From the NCBI RefSeq assembly GCF_021044685.1, contig NZ_CP088014.1:6062001-6126000 (forward strand): a stretch of DNA of 64,000 nt, in the 5' to 3' direction. Shown piece after piece: positions 45,163 to 53,281 of the stretch (its first letter is position 1; each line of letters starts with the position of its first letter). The stretch is from Bradyrhizobium daqingense (GTDB lineage Bacteria > Pseudomonadota > Alphaproteobacteria > Rhizobiales > Xanthobacteraceae). Under the pieces are notes generated by a model, which did not search any database, was not told the origin of the DNA, and saw nothing but the letters and a program-made list of their open reading frames with translations. Both the position numbers and the translations under genes were made by a program.

Positions 45163-46785
45163 ATGGCACACAAACAGGTCTTGTTCCATTCAGCAGCTCG
45201 CGAGAAAGTTCTACGCGGCGCTTCCCTGCTCGCAGACGCGGTCCGCGTTACGCTCGGCCCGAAATCGAAATCCGTTCTGATCCAGAAGGGATGGGGAGCA
45301 CCCATCGTCTGCAACGATGGCGTCACCATCGCGAAAGAATTCGATCTCAAGGATGCCGAGGAGAACCTTGGCGCTCAGGTGCTTCGTCAGGCAGCCGAGA
45401 AGACGGGCGACGTCGTCGGAGACGGCACCAGCACCTCGACGATCCTTGCGCATGCCATCCTGTCGGACGGAGTTCGCAACGTTGTTGCGGGCGCGAGTGC
45501 AATCGACCTGAAGCGCGGTCTGGATCGAGGGACACAGGCCGCTATCGCAGCGCTGCGCGCGATGGCGAAGCCGGTCAAGAGCAGGGCCGAGAAAGCCCAG
45601 GTCGCGACGATTTCGGCCCACAACGATACCTCCATTGGAGAACTGGTCGCCGATGCGATCGAGAAGGTCGGCGGTGACGGTGTGATCTCGGTCGAAGAGT
45701 CCAAGACGACTGAGACGTTCCTGGACGTCGTCGAAGGAATGAAGTTCGACCGCGGCTTCCTGTCCCCCTATTTCGTCACGGATGCAGACCGGATGGAATC
45801 GGTGCTGGAGGATCCATACGTTCTGCTCTGCGACCACAAGATCGGTGCATTGCGCGATCTAGTGCCCCTCCTCGAGCAAGTTGCCAAGAGCGGCCGTCCG
45901 CTCCTGATCATCGCGAAAGACATCGAGGGCGAAGCTCTGGCGACGCTTATCGTCAACCAACTTCGCGGCGTACTCAAGGCCTGCGCGGTCAAGGCGCCCG
46001 GATTTGGCGATCGGCGCAAAGCCATGCTGGAAGACATTGCAATCTTGACCGGCGCCCAGGTGATCTCGGAAGAGATCGGCCTGAAACTGGAAAGTGCGAC
46101 CCTGCAGCAACTCGGCCGTGCCACGCGTGTGGTTGCCGACAAGGAGAACACCACCCTGATCGGCAGCGGTGGCGACCGCTCGCGCATCGACGCCCGGCTG
46201 GCGCAGATCCGGATGGAAATCGAGAAGACCACCAGCGACTATGATCGGGAGAAGCTCGAGGAACGCCTGGCCAAGCTGTCCGGCGGCGTCGCCGTAATCC
46301 GGGTCGGCGCACCAACCGAAGCCGAGATGAAAGCGAAGAAGGAAGCCCTCGACGATGCCATCAGCTCGACCAAAGCGGCCGTTGCAGAAGGCATCGTACC
46401 GGGCGGCGGACTTGCGCTGCTTCGAACGGTGACAGCCGTGACCAAGGAAGAAGCGGCTTGCGAGGGTGACGAACGAACCGGTGTGCAGATCCTGAGGCGC
46501 GCACTCGAAGCACCGGCCCGTCAGATCGCCGAGAATTCCGCGACCGATGGCGGCGTCGTGGTTGCGCGGATGCTCGGCAGCGAGGGCAATCTCGGCTTTG
46601 ATGCCGCCCGCAAGGTGTATGTCGATCTCGTGGAATCCGGCATTGTGGATCCCGTGAAAGTGGTGCGAACCGCACTTGAAAACGCCGTCTCGGTGGCGAG
46701 CGTTCTGCTCCTGACGGAAGCGACGATGACAGAGATTCCGGAACCGAAGCGGGAGCGACTGCCCGAGCACGACTTGGCAATGTAG
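45163..46785 (+). CDS. groEL: Divergent stand-alone chaperonin GroEL
   Basis: 540 aa. It begins MAHKQVLFHSAAREKVLRGA instead of the usual SAKxVKF. ATP-site features VTLGPKSKSVLI, DGVTIAKEF and GDGTSTSTILAHAI are intact, as are LLPLLEQVAKSGRPLLIIAKD-type apical residues and VPGGGLALL. The C-terminus ends ERLPEHDLAM and lacks the GGM repeat tail. No groES adjoins. It is a distinct GroEL lineage, probably made under low oxygen through the box at 45078. Whether it uses a GroES encoded elsewhere is unknown. Confidence 0.94.
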   Translation: MAHKQVLFHSAAREKVLRGASLLADAVRVTLGPKSKSVLIQKGWGAPIVCNDGVTIAKEFDLKDAEENLGAQVLRQAAEKTGDVVGDGTSTSTILAHAILSDGVRNVVAGASAIDLKRGLDRGTQAAIAALRAMAKPVKSRAEKAQVATISAHNDTSIGELVADAIEKVGGDGVISVEESKTTETFLDVVEGMKFDRGFLSPYFVTDADRMESVLEDPYVLLCDHKIGALRDLVPLLEQVAKSGRPLLIIAKDIEGEALATLIVNQLRGVLKACAVKAPGFGDRRKAMLEDIAILTGAQVISEEIGLKLESATLQQLGRATRVVADKENTTLIGSGGDRSRIDARLAQIRMEIEKTTSDYDREKLEERLAKLSGGVAVIRVGAPTEAEMKAKKEALDDAISSTKAAVAEGIVPGGGLALLRTVTAVTKEEAACEGDERTGVQILRRALEAPARQIAENSATDGGVVVARMLGSEGNLGFDAARKVYVDLVESGIVDPVKVVRTALENAVSVASVLLLTEATMTEIPEPKRERLPEHDLAM

Positions 46786-46850
46786 CCGTAAGAGCTTCCT
46801 GCTTGGCCCGTCACCGCCCAGGACCGGGGTGACAGGCCAAGGAGTTGGAA

Positions 46851-47071
46851 ATGTCTTATCGATCGAACGGCGATCTTCCACCAGGCGTGCGGCACCACCT
46901 TCCGCCTCGTGCCCTCGACATCTATCGAGACGGCGTTCAACCATTCCTTTGCCGCGCATGCTGGGGAACTTCGACAGGAAGAAATCGCGCACCGAACAGC
47001 ATGGGCCGCCGTGAGGCGGCTCCTATGTGAAACTTGGCGACCAATGGGTGCCAAAGTGGCCGGATGCATAG
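46851..47071 (+). pseudogene. chaB: ChaB-family protein broken by two frameshifts
   Basis: ATG at 46851 after AAGGAG. Frame 1 reads MSYRSNGDLPPGVRHHLPPR then ALDIYR; frame 2 continues ETAFNHSFAAHAGELRQEEI and AHRTAWAAVRR; frame 3 ends GSYVKLGDQWVPKWPDA with TAG at 47071. Together they give the normal 72-residue ChaB order. The 221-nt span equals 73 codons plus two extra bases, one near 46934 and one near 47020. ChaB is a small cation-transport-regulator-type protein. Confidence 0.85.
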
Positions 47072-47223
47072 ATGCGCGATGCTCGGATTTTCGCAATCGA
47101 GAAATGTCTATGAGAATGCCGCATCTTCCTTGGTCGCGGGGCGACTGATCGACAAGCCTCTGCCGGATACGCACGATCCTCGCAAGACGATGCCAGCGCA
47201 TTCCCACTGCGCCGCTCTCGAAC

Positions 47224-47237
47224 TTGAGCGAGATCAA
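47224..47237. promoter_or_regulatory. FixK/FNR-type box upstream of hsp20
   Basis: TTGAGCGAGATCAA, TTGA-N6-TCAA, 69 bp before the hsp20 ATG. Confidence 0.7.
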
Positions 47238-47306
47238 TCAGCGCTAAAAGACCGTGACTATTCTTTTCGGCGACCGATATGGTCAACCTCAAGGGAGAAG
47301 ATGATC

Positions 47307-47828
47307 ATGGCAACCGAAACCAAACTACCTGTCACCAAGACGTCCACTGCGCCTGCCGCTGCCGGCGAAGCATGGCAGCCGTTCCAGGCGCTGAAAAGCG
47401 AAATCGATCAGATCTTCGACGATTTTGGCAACGGCTTCTGGAAGCGGCCGTTCCGCTCGCTCGCACGGCTGGAGCGTGATCTGTCCAAGAACTTCAATGC
47501 ACTGGCCGTTGATGTCGCCGAGAGCGACAAGGCTTACGAGATCACCGCGGAGCTTCCCGGTCTCGACGAGAAGAACATCGACGTCAAGCTCGTCAACGGC
47601 GGTCTCACCATCCGCGGCGAGAAGAAGGAAGAGACCGAAGAAAAGAAGAAGGACTATTACGTTTCTGAGCGCCGCTATGGCTCCTTCGAGCGCTACTTCG
47701 CGCTGCCGGACGGCGTCAATGCCGACAAGATCGAGGCAACGTTCAAGAACGGCGTGCTCAAGGTCGTCCTGCCAAAGACCGAGGAAGCACAGAAGCCGGC
47801 CAAGACCATCAGTGTGAAGGCCGCCTGA
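47307..47828 (+). CDS. Hsp20/alpha-crystallin small heat-shock protein
   Basis: 173 aa from the ATG at 47307 (MATETKLPVTKTSTAPAAAG); an ATG 6 nt upstream shares the SD GGGAG. N-terminal arm with FQALKSEIDQIFDDFGNGFW, then the alpha-crystallin domain with AVDVAESDKAYEITAELPGL, GGLTIRGEKKEE and the A-x-x-x-n-GVL motif FKNGVLKVVLPK. It holds unfolded proteins for refolding. The CBS-BON gene follows after 78 bp. Confidence 0.93.
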   Translation: MATETKLPVTKTSTAPAAAGEAWQPFQALKSEIDQIFDDFGNGFWKRPFRSLARLERDLSKNFNALAVDVAESDKAYEITAELPGLDEKNIDVKLVNGGLTIRGEKKEETEEKKKDYYVSERRYGSFERYFALPDGVNADKIEATFKNGVLKVVLPKTEEAQKPAKTISVKAA

Positions 47829-47906
47829 GCCCCCCGCCGAGGTGAGGCTGCGACAGTTGCGGCCTCGCCTTACTCGATACTCTGGTCAGCGAACGGAGAG
47901 GATAAT

Positions 47907-48629
47907 ATGCGCGCGCATCATATCATGACAAAGGACGTCGTAGCTGTAACGCCGCACACCACGATCGAGCAGGCCGCCAGAATCATGCTCCAGATGCATA
48001 TCAGCGGCCTGCCCGTCATCGACGATGCGGGCAATCTCGTTGGCATGGTTTCGGAAAGCGACTTCCTCCGTCGCAGCGAGATCGGCACCGGCCGCAGACA
48101 TGCCGCTTGGCTAAAATTCCTCATGGGACCCGAGCGCGCGGCTGCCGATTTCGTTCACGAGCGCGGACGCAAGGTCGCCGACGTCATGACGAAGCAGGTC
48201 GTCTCGGTGCAGGAAGATGCCGATCTGGCCGAGCTGGTCGACCTGATGGAGAAGAACGGCATCAAGCGAGTCCCTGTCATGCGGGGAAAGGCGCCGGTCG
48301 GGATCGTCACGAGGACCAACGTGCTGCAAGCCGTGGCGAGCCTCGTGCACGAAATTCCCGATCCGACGGCCGATGATGAGCACATTCGCGAGCGCATCAC
48401 ACGCGCGGTATACGCCACCGACTGGCGGCCCATCGGATTCGAAGTGAATGTCCGCAAGGGCGTCGTACATCTGCACGGCCTCGTGACCACCGACGAAGCT
48501 CGTCAGGCCGCGATCGTCGCCACCGAGAACACCGCCGGCGTCAAGGAAGTTCACGACCATCTCTGCTTCGTCGATACTTATTCTGGATTCTATATGGAAT
48601 CGCCTGAAGACATGAAGGCCGCTGGATGA
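47907..48629 (+). CDS. CBS-pair protein with C-terminal BON domain
   Basis: 240 aa. CBS1 MRAHHIMTKDVVAVTPHTTI to about 60, CBS2 RKVADVMTKQVVSVQEDADL to GIVTRTNVLQAVASLVH, then a BON domain (about 160-230) with VNVRKGVVHLHGLVTTDEAR. CBS pairs bind adenosine nucleotides and BON binds membranes or phospholipids. It is about 80 bp downstream of hsp20, hence probably in the same transcript. A paralogue is at 52129. Confidence 0.9.
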   Translation: MRAHHIMTKDVVAVTPHTTIEQAARIMLQMHISGLPVIDDAGNLVGMVSESDFLRRSEIGTGRRHAAWLKFLMGPERAAADFVHERGRKVADVMTKQVVSVQEDADLAELVDLMEKNGIKRVPVMRGKAPVGIVTRTNVLQAVASLVHEIPDPTADDEHIRERITRAVYATDWRPIGFEVNVRKGVVHLHGLVTTDEARQAAIVATENTAGVKEVHDHLCFVDTYSGFYMESPEDMKAAG

Positions 48630-48651
48630 AAGCCGCCGGATCGAGGCGACC

Positions 48652-48831
48652 ATGCTTGGATGGCTCGTTCGGATTCTCTTCGCCCTGGCAGCGCCGATCA
48701 CGGCGCTGTTCGTGGCGCGTGACGCGTTGAACTTCGGTCTGATCCAGACCGTCGTGGCCATGTTGCTGGTGACCGCCGTGGTCTGGCTGGTTGCCGCATA
48801 CACCGGGCGGAACCGACAGGCGCCTCGGTAA
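48652..48831 (+). CDS. Small two-helix membrane protein
   Basis: 59 aa from the ATG at 48652: MLGWLVRILFALAAPITALF, then a loop with VARDALNFGLIQ, then VVAMLLVTAVVWLVAAY and a basic tail. Two transmembrane helices; no family recognised. GAGG lies before the ATG and the start is 22 bp after the CBS-BON stop, so it is probably co-transcribed. The length is below what automatic finders keep. Confidence 0.65.
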   Translation: MLGWLVRILFALAAPITALFVARDALNFGLIQTVVAMLLVTAVVWLVAAYTGRNRQAPR

Positions 48832-48871
48832 CCTCTGAGGGGACAAGGTGTCGGGCTCCTGAAAGCCCAGC

Positions 48872-49492
48872 CTATTGGCTAGGCGGCTCCTGCCTAACCG
48901 TCGCCAGCAGCCGCAGGATGGCGTCGGCCGGCACCGCAAAGGCAAAGCCGCTGCGCCCCTCGCCTCTGCGCGCGACGACGACCCCGATCAGCTTGCCGCG
49001 CAGATTGATCATTGCGCCGCCGGAGCTCCCCGCCTCGACCAGAGCATCCGATTGGATCAGATCGTCGTTGGCGATTCCGGGGCAAGAGCGGTGGAGCGCC
49101 GAAACGATCCCCAAAGACACGCTCGGCCCGAGATTGAGGGAGTCACCGATGGCCAGGACGAACTCTCCGACATCGATAGCCGCCGTCATCTCCAGCGCCG
49201 GGGCGTGAAGCGCATTGGCAGTGACTTAAAGCAGAGCGACGTCGTCCCGATCCGATCGGGCGACCAAGCCGGCATTCAACGTTCGCCCATCCTGAAGCGA
49301 CACCTCCACGGCCATAGCGTTGGCAACCAGATGATTTGCGGTAACAACAAGGCCCGCCGCAGCATCCACGATAGAGCCCGCTCCCCGAAGCTCGCGTAGC
49401 CTTGGCGGATCCGGAAATCCGCCCGACGGATCCACCTCGCGCTGCTCAGCCGCAATATCCCAGCTTCTTATCGTGACGACCGCCGAAGACAT
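48872..49492 (-). pseudogene. Trypsin-like serine protease with an in-frame stop
   Basis: The frame from the ATG at 49492 carries GSIVDAAAGLVVTANHLVAN (His of the triad) and SDRDDVALL (Asp), then TAA at 49228-49226. The same frame carries on through VTANALHAPALEMTAAIDVG, EFVLAIGDSLNLG and the Ser region EAGSSGGAMINLRGKLIGVV to 48872. No shift is needed, only one stop codon in an otherwise open 206-codon gene. It is short compared with DegP: a protease domain without PDZ. Either a nonsense mutation or readthrough. Confidence 0.8.
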
Positions 49493-49902
49493 GAGCGGCC
49501 CAAGGTTCGGTGCCGGATAGAGTTCCGCTTGCGCTCGCGGAGATCGCCGCCCGGGCAGTCAGTGGCCAAGGCGACGCGCAGCAGACCGAAGATGCAGATG
49601 CTTATCTGGCCCAAACATCGCCGGGGTTGAGCACGTGACCTGGGATAGCGGTCCAATTGTCAGGGAGCGTTTCGCAACAGCTTAATTGCAGGCGCTCCTC
49701 CTGGAATTGAGAATTCTCAAGCGTGTATCCTGCCTCCATCTGGTCGCGAACCAGTATTCCAGGGCGCAAGTGCAGCGGCCTCTTGCGCGGGGGCTACGGA
49801 GATCTCCTTAGGTTATGCCCCCAAATTTCGGCCGAAGAATTTATGCCTTAAAGTTCATGCGTCAGAAAGGATTTGCCGGCACGCACAGACAAGGGGCCTG
49901 CG
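49493..49902. other. Intergenic region with a palindromic TTGA-N6-TCAA site
   Basis: About 410 bp between the protease remnant and the 66-aa gene. At 49707-49720 it contains TTGAGAATTCTCAA, a perfect palindrome that also fits TTGA-N6-TCAA. No gene was recognised on either strand. Confidence 0.5.
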
Positions 49903-50103
49903 ATGAACCACTCGATCTATTCTGCGGACAAGGCAACACACCTGAAGGTGGTCGTTGCCGGATTGGCTGCGGGCATCGCTATCGCAATGACCGCGCTGAC
50001 AGTCCACCAGGGCCATCCTGATCTCAACGGGCAGAAGGCAAAGACTTTGGCCGTTTACCAGCCTCACCCAGCCCGCGTTCTGACCAAGATGGCACAACGT
50101 TAG
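49903..50103 (+). CDS. Small single-span membrane protein
   Basis: 66 aa from the ATG at 49903 (MNHSIYSADKATHLKVVVAG); AAGGGG lies about 8 nt upstream. One N-terminal transmembrane helix, VVVAGLAAGIAIAMTALTVH, then a short polar tail. The same general architecture as other tiny proteins in this island. No family recognised. Confidence 0.6.
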   Translation: MNHSIYSADKATHLKVVVAGLAAGIAIAMTALTVHQGHPDLNGQKAKTLAVYQPHPARVLTKMAQR

Positions 50104-50132
50104 TCGAGACCGGATGTTGGAGGGTATCCCAG

Positions 50133-50297
50133 ATGACCAACGAAGCAATCAAGGCGCTGATGATATTCGCACTGTATGGCGCGCTCGAGATCACGCTCTA
50201 TTATTCATCCATCGTAAGGCTTGCCAAGCGTCCCGCTCGTTTTCAGATCCGTCGAGGAGAGGCCCGAGATTTTGCCCGTCGGGCAGCGGAGGACTAG
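50133..50297 (+). CDS. Small membrane protein (54 aa)
   Basis: From the ATG at 50133 (MTNEAIKALMIFALYGALEI), with GGAGG about 10 nt upstream. One membrane helix then a basic amphipathic tail RRGEARDFARRAAED. It follows the 66-aa gene by 29 bp and forms a pair with it. Its last 107 bp overlap the minus-strand gene at 50191. Confidence 0.6.
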   Translation: MTNEAIKALMIFALYGALEITLYYSSIVRLAKRPARFQIRRGEARDFARRAAED

Positions 50298-50562
50298 GAT
50301 GCACTCGCAAATGCGTCGTCCGCTTTCGAGAGTACAGCGCAGGTTGCTTGATCGGACTTTCTTGCTCAGCTGTCATGGTCATTTCCGCGACAGCGCGGAG
50401 GTCGACGGGGCTGCGGCTTAGGGGCGTATCGTCCTCCAGGGCGTCCTTGATCGCGCGATTCAGCCATCCGGTTTCCAGGGTCGACTCGCCGCGATTAGGT
50501 GCGGGCACCTCTACTTTCTGCGTTGCCACGCTCTCCTGCGCCACTTGACGATCGTCGTCCAT
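50191..50562 (-). CDS. Hypothetical protein, convergent overlap
   Basis: 123 aa from the ATG at 50562 (MDDDRQVAQESVATQKVEVP), with a strong AGGAG 8 nt upstream. It is hydrophilic with many acidic and Ser/Thr residues, without a known domain. The C-terminal third (HLRVHPSPPLPDGQN...) looks less protein-like and overlaps the plus-strand small gene, so the true stop may have been lost. Confidence 0.45.
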   Translation of the reverse strand: MDDDRQVAQESVATQKVEVPAPNRGESTLETGWLNRAIKDALEDDTPLSRSPVDLRAVAEMTMTAEQESPIKQPALYSRKRTTHLRVHPSPPLPDGQNLGPLLDGSENERDAWQALRWMNNRA

Positions 50563-50587
50563 CACACATTCTCCTGTCGCGTTGACC

Positions 50588-51409
50588 TCAGTGCGACATC
50601 AGCAGGCAGACCGGAGCCTGTTGCAGCAAGGTCTGCGTCATTCCTCCGAAGATCCACTCTCCCAGCCGGCTATGTCCATAACCGCCTGTAACCATGAGGT
50701 CGGCGCCAACCTCGGAGGCCAACCTCACGAGATAGCCTCCGTCCGGCTCCGACGTATGGACACGTATCTCGTGCTGGCACTGCACCCCATGGCGCTGAAG
50801 ATAGCCGGCCACGTCGCGAACCCGCTTGCGAGCCGCATCCTGTTCGCTCGACGCGCAGATTTCCGCGATTGTGACCTGCGAAGCCCTGGTCAGAAACGGC
50901 ATAGCATCGCGAACGGCGAGGCGTGCTTCTCGTGTGTCCTTCCAGCCGACCACGATGCGGTCGCCGGACAACTCCGTCACGCGCTCTGGCACGGATAACG
51001 TGGGTCGTCCCATCCGCAGCATGGCTCCGGCCGGATCGAGGAAGTGGGTGTGGCGGGCTGTCTGCGACCTGCGCTTGACCACCACAAGGTCTGCCGCACG
51101 GGCCTGCTCGACCAGAAAGTCGGTCGGATCATCGAGGGCCCAGCGCCATTCGACCGTGTCGCTTGGCAGGCCGACCACCCTCTTGAACCAAGCCTCTTTC
51201 GCCGAAAGTGTTGCCTTGATGCACTTGATGTCTTCCTCGGTGGTCTGCTCGATGATGACACCTTCGGCCACAAAGGGAGGCGCCACAGCCACCGCGGAAA
51301 CACCCAAGATGGCCGCCCCGAACGTTATCGCGACGCCTTCCGCAACGGCAACTTGCCCTGCTTCCTGCTGCTCGGAATCGACGTAGACCATGACGCTTGC
51401 GACAGACAT
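50588..51409 (-). CDS. Universal stress protein (tandem UspA)
   Basis: 273 aa from the ATG at 51409 (MSVASVMVYVDSEQQEAGQV) with GGAG 7 nt upstream; the longer frame is unlikely. Two UspA units; the second ends LMVTGGYGHSRLGEWIFGGM, the same signature as the USP at 40144, making them paralogues. A FixK box lies 59 bp upstream. Confidence 0.9.
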   Translation of the reverse strand: MSVASVMVYVDSEQQEAGQVAVAEGVAITFGAAILGVSAVAVAPPFVAEGVIIEQTTEEDIKCIKATLSAKEAWFKRVVGLPSDTVEWRWALDDPTDFLVEQARAADLVVVKRRSQTARHTHFLDPAGAMLRMGRPTLSVPERVTELSGDRIVVGWKDTREARLAVRDAMPFLTRASQVTIAEICASSEQDAARKRVRDVAGYLQRHGVQCQHEIRVHTSEPDGGYLVRLASEVGADLMVTGGYGHSRLGEWIFGGMTQTLLQQAPVCLLMSH

Positions 51410-51467
51410 GATGACGCTCCGAAATAGTTTGCGATGGCCCTTTATCGACTTAAGATCAGCGAGACGC

Positions 51468-51481
51468 TTGACCGAGATCAA
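51468..51481. promoter_or_regulatory. FixK/FNR-type box upstream of the second universal stress gene
   Basis: TTGACCGAGATCAA, TTGA-N6-TCAA, 59 bp from the ATG at 51409 on the minus strand. Confidence 0.75.
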
Positions 51482-51546
51482 ACGCGCCGGCCTTGCCTCC
51501 CAATGGGACCGGTGACGGGGACTGATGCCCCGCAAGCGATCCTCTC

Positions 51547-51997
51547 TCATCCCGCGTCGCGCAGATGTTCTTCGATGTCGCTGACGGGGTGCTTGGTGAG
51601 GTCCTTGGCGAGTTCGGCGACGATCCGCCCCCTGACGTCGTCATGAAAAGTGGAACTAAGCTCCGCCAGCGTGCGGGGTGGCGCGACGACAATGAGGGAG
51701 GTCGCGCGTTCGCCGCGGAGGAGACGCTCTGCCGCAGCCGCGACCTGCCTCGCAAAACGCTTCTCCTCGAGCTCATGCCAATCGGTCGTTTCCACCGCAC
51801 TGCGCTGCCCCGAATGCGAGCTTTCGCTGACCCGACCTGGACAATCGCTCCCTTGGGAATGGGCGGGCGGGTTCTCTTCTTCGAACACCGCCTCCGTCTT
51901 CAGATTCGGAAACTTCTCGTCGCCCTCGTTGCGAAGGAACAGCGCCTTCCGCGCCGTCACCGACGAACACGACTGCACGATGTGGTATCTTGTCCAT
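51547..51997 (-). pseudogene. Host-attachment-type protein with one frameshift
   Basis: ATG at 51997 after GAGGAGG reads MDKIPHRAVVFVGDG. The protein continues in the next frame as RKALFLRNEGDEKFPNLKTE and on through ARQVAAAAERLLRGERATSL, IVVAPPRTLAELSSTFHDDV and AKDLTKHPVSDIEEHL. This is the family annotated as required for attachment to host cells (short cytoplasmic proteins). The span of 451 nt is 150 codons plus one extra base near 51957-51962. As it stands the gene is broken. Confidence 0.75.
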
Positions 51998-52054
51998 TAT
52001 GGCCTCCTCGCTGCTTACGTCCTAATTTTCCTATCGCCGAGAAGTTCGCGCTGC

Positions 52055-52068
52055 TTGATCCCGATCAA
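52055..52068. promoter_or_regulatory. FixK/FNR-type box upstream of the second CBS-BON gene
   Basis: TTGATCCCGATCAA, perfect TTGAT-N4-ATCAA, 60 bp before the ATG at 52129. It could also serve the divergent attachment-type gene. Confidence 0.8.
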
Positions 52069-52128
52069 ACGGGACAACTCACGATCGGGCAGGATGTCCG
52101 AGAGCCAACGGCGATATGGAGGTTTGCC

Positions 52129-52815
52129 ATGCAAGCACGAGACGTGATGGTGTCACCGGTGTTTACGGTTGGGCCCACCGCAACGGTTCGCCAAGTCGCG
52201 CAGATGCTGCTGGATCGTCGGATCAGCGCTGTACCGGTCGTCGACACCGACAACAAGGTTATCGGAATCGTGAGCGAGGGCGATTTGCTGCACAGGGCCG
52301 AGAGCGGGACGGAACGCTCTTCCTCGTGGTGGTTACGCCTGTTGACCGGCGATGCCCAACTTGCAACCGACTACGTCAAGTCTCACTCGATCAGGGTTCA
52401 GGACATCATGACGCAGGACGTTGCGACCGCGGCACCCGAAACGCCCCTGCACGAGATCGCTATGCTTCTCGAGGAGCGTCAGGTCAAACGCGTTCCTATC
52501 GTCAACAAGGAAGGCCAGCTCGTCGGAATCGTCAGCCGAGCCAACCTGCTCCAGGCGATCGCGAGTGCCATGCCGAAACTCGAAATATCACTGTCCGATT
52601 CAGCGATCCGAAAGAGGTTCTTGGAGGAAATCCGGAAGCAGCCCTGGGCTCATACTTTCAATCTGAATGCAACCGTGCAGAACGGTGCGATCGATCTCTG
52701 GGGCTTCGCGCCATCGCTCGCTGAGCGTACGGCCATTCGCGTCGTCGCAGAGGCGATTCCCGGCGTCGTGGCCGTGAATGATCACCTTCTGGAAACTCCA
52801 GCCTTCGTCTATTAA
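52129..52815 (+). CDS. CBS-pair protein with C-terminal BON domain (paralogue)
   Basis: 228 aa from the ATG at 52129 (MQARDVMVSPVFTVGPTATV) with GGAGG 7 nt upstream. CBS1 to about 60, CBS2 VQDIMTQDVATAAPETPLHE to GIVSRANLLQAIASAM, BON domain (about 155-228) with NLNATVQNGAIDLWGFAPSL. The same architecture as the protein at 47907. A role in stress sensing through nucleotide binding is probable but unproven. Confidence 0.9.
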   Translation: MQARDVMVSPVFTVGPTATVRQVAQMLLDRRISAVPVVDTDNKVIGIVSEGDLLHRAESGTERSSSWWLRLLTGDAQLATDYVKSHSIRVQDIMTQDVATAAPETPLHEIAMLLEERQVKRVPIVNKEGQLVGIVSRANLLQAIASAMPKLEISLSDSAIRKRFLEEIRKQPWAHTFNLNATVQNGAIDLWGFAPSLAERTAIRVVAEAIPGVVAVNDHLLETPAFVY

Positions 52816-52853
52816 CCCGCATACCGCATGCCACCATAACGCACGAGGTATCC

Positions 52854-53066
52854 ATGGCCCACTTCACGATCCGCTTCCTCAAGAACGTTATCGGCGACCA
52901 GGGAAAATCCTGCGAAGGCTGCCAGTGCATCGTCGATGTCGATGCACGTGATGCAGCCGAGGCGACCTTACTGGCTCAACAGCAATTTTGCGAACGCCAC
53001 GCGATTAGAGACTGGTCGCTGCACGCTGATCGCATTGACATCCAGCCGGCCGATTTCCCCTCGTGA
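52854..53066 (+). CDS. Small conserved hypothetical protein
   Basis: 70 aa (MAHFTIRFLKNVIGDQGKSC). A CxxC (CEGCQC) lies in the first half, then an alpha region DARDAAEATLLAQQQFCERH and a short end. It could bind a metal through the three Cys, but no family is known to me. It follows the CBS-BON gene by 38 bp and is probably co-transcribed. Confidence 0.65.
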   Translation: MAHFTIRFLKNVIGDQGKSCEGCQCIVDVDARDAAEATLLAQQQFCERHAIRDWSLHADRIDIQPADFPS

Positions 53067-53281
53067 CCGCGGCGCGCAGGCACCGGAAACAGCGCATTGG
53101 GACCAACCTCTATGACTCTATGACCCCGAAGCCCCCGCGCCCGATAAACAGTTGGCCCAAAGCCCGAAAGGCCGGGCAGCGGCTTCGGAGGCTGAGACCG
53201 GGCGCCCAGGGCATTCCTGCTTCGCCAAGAGGGCTTTGCAGGGCGCTGCTCCGCTGTGGCAAAGACTCCGCAAAGGGGGGC

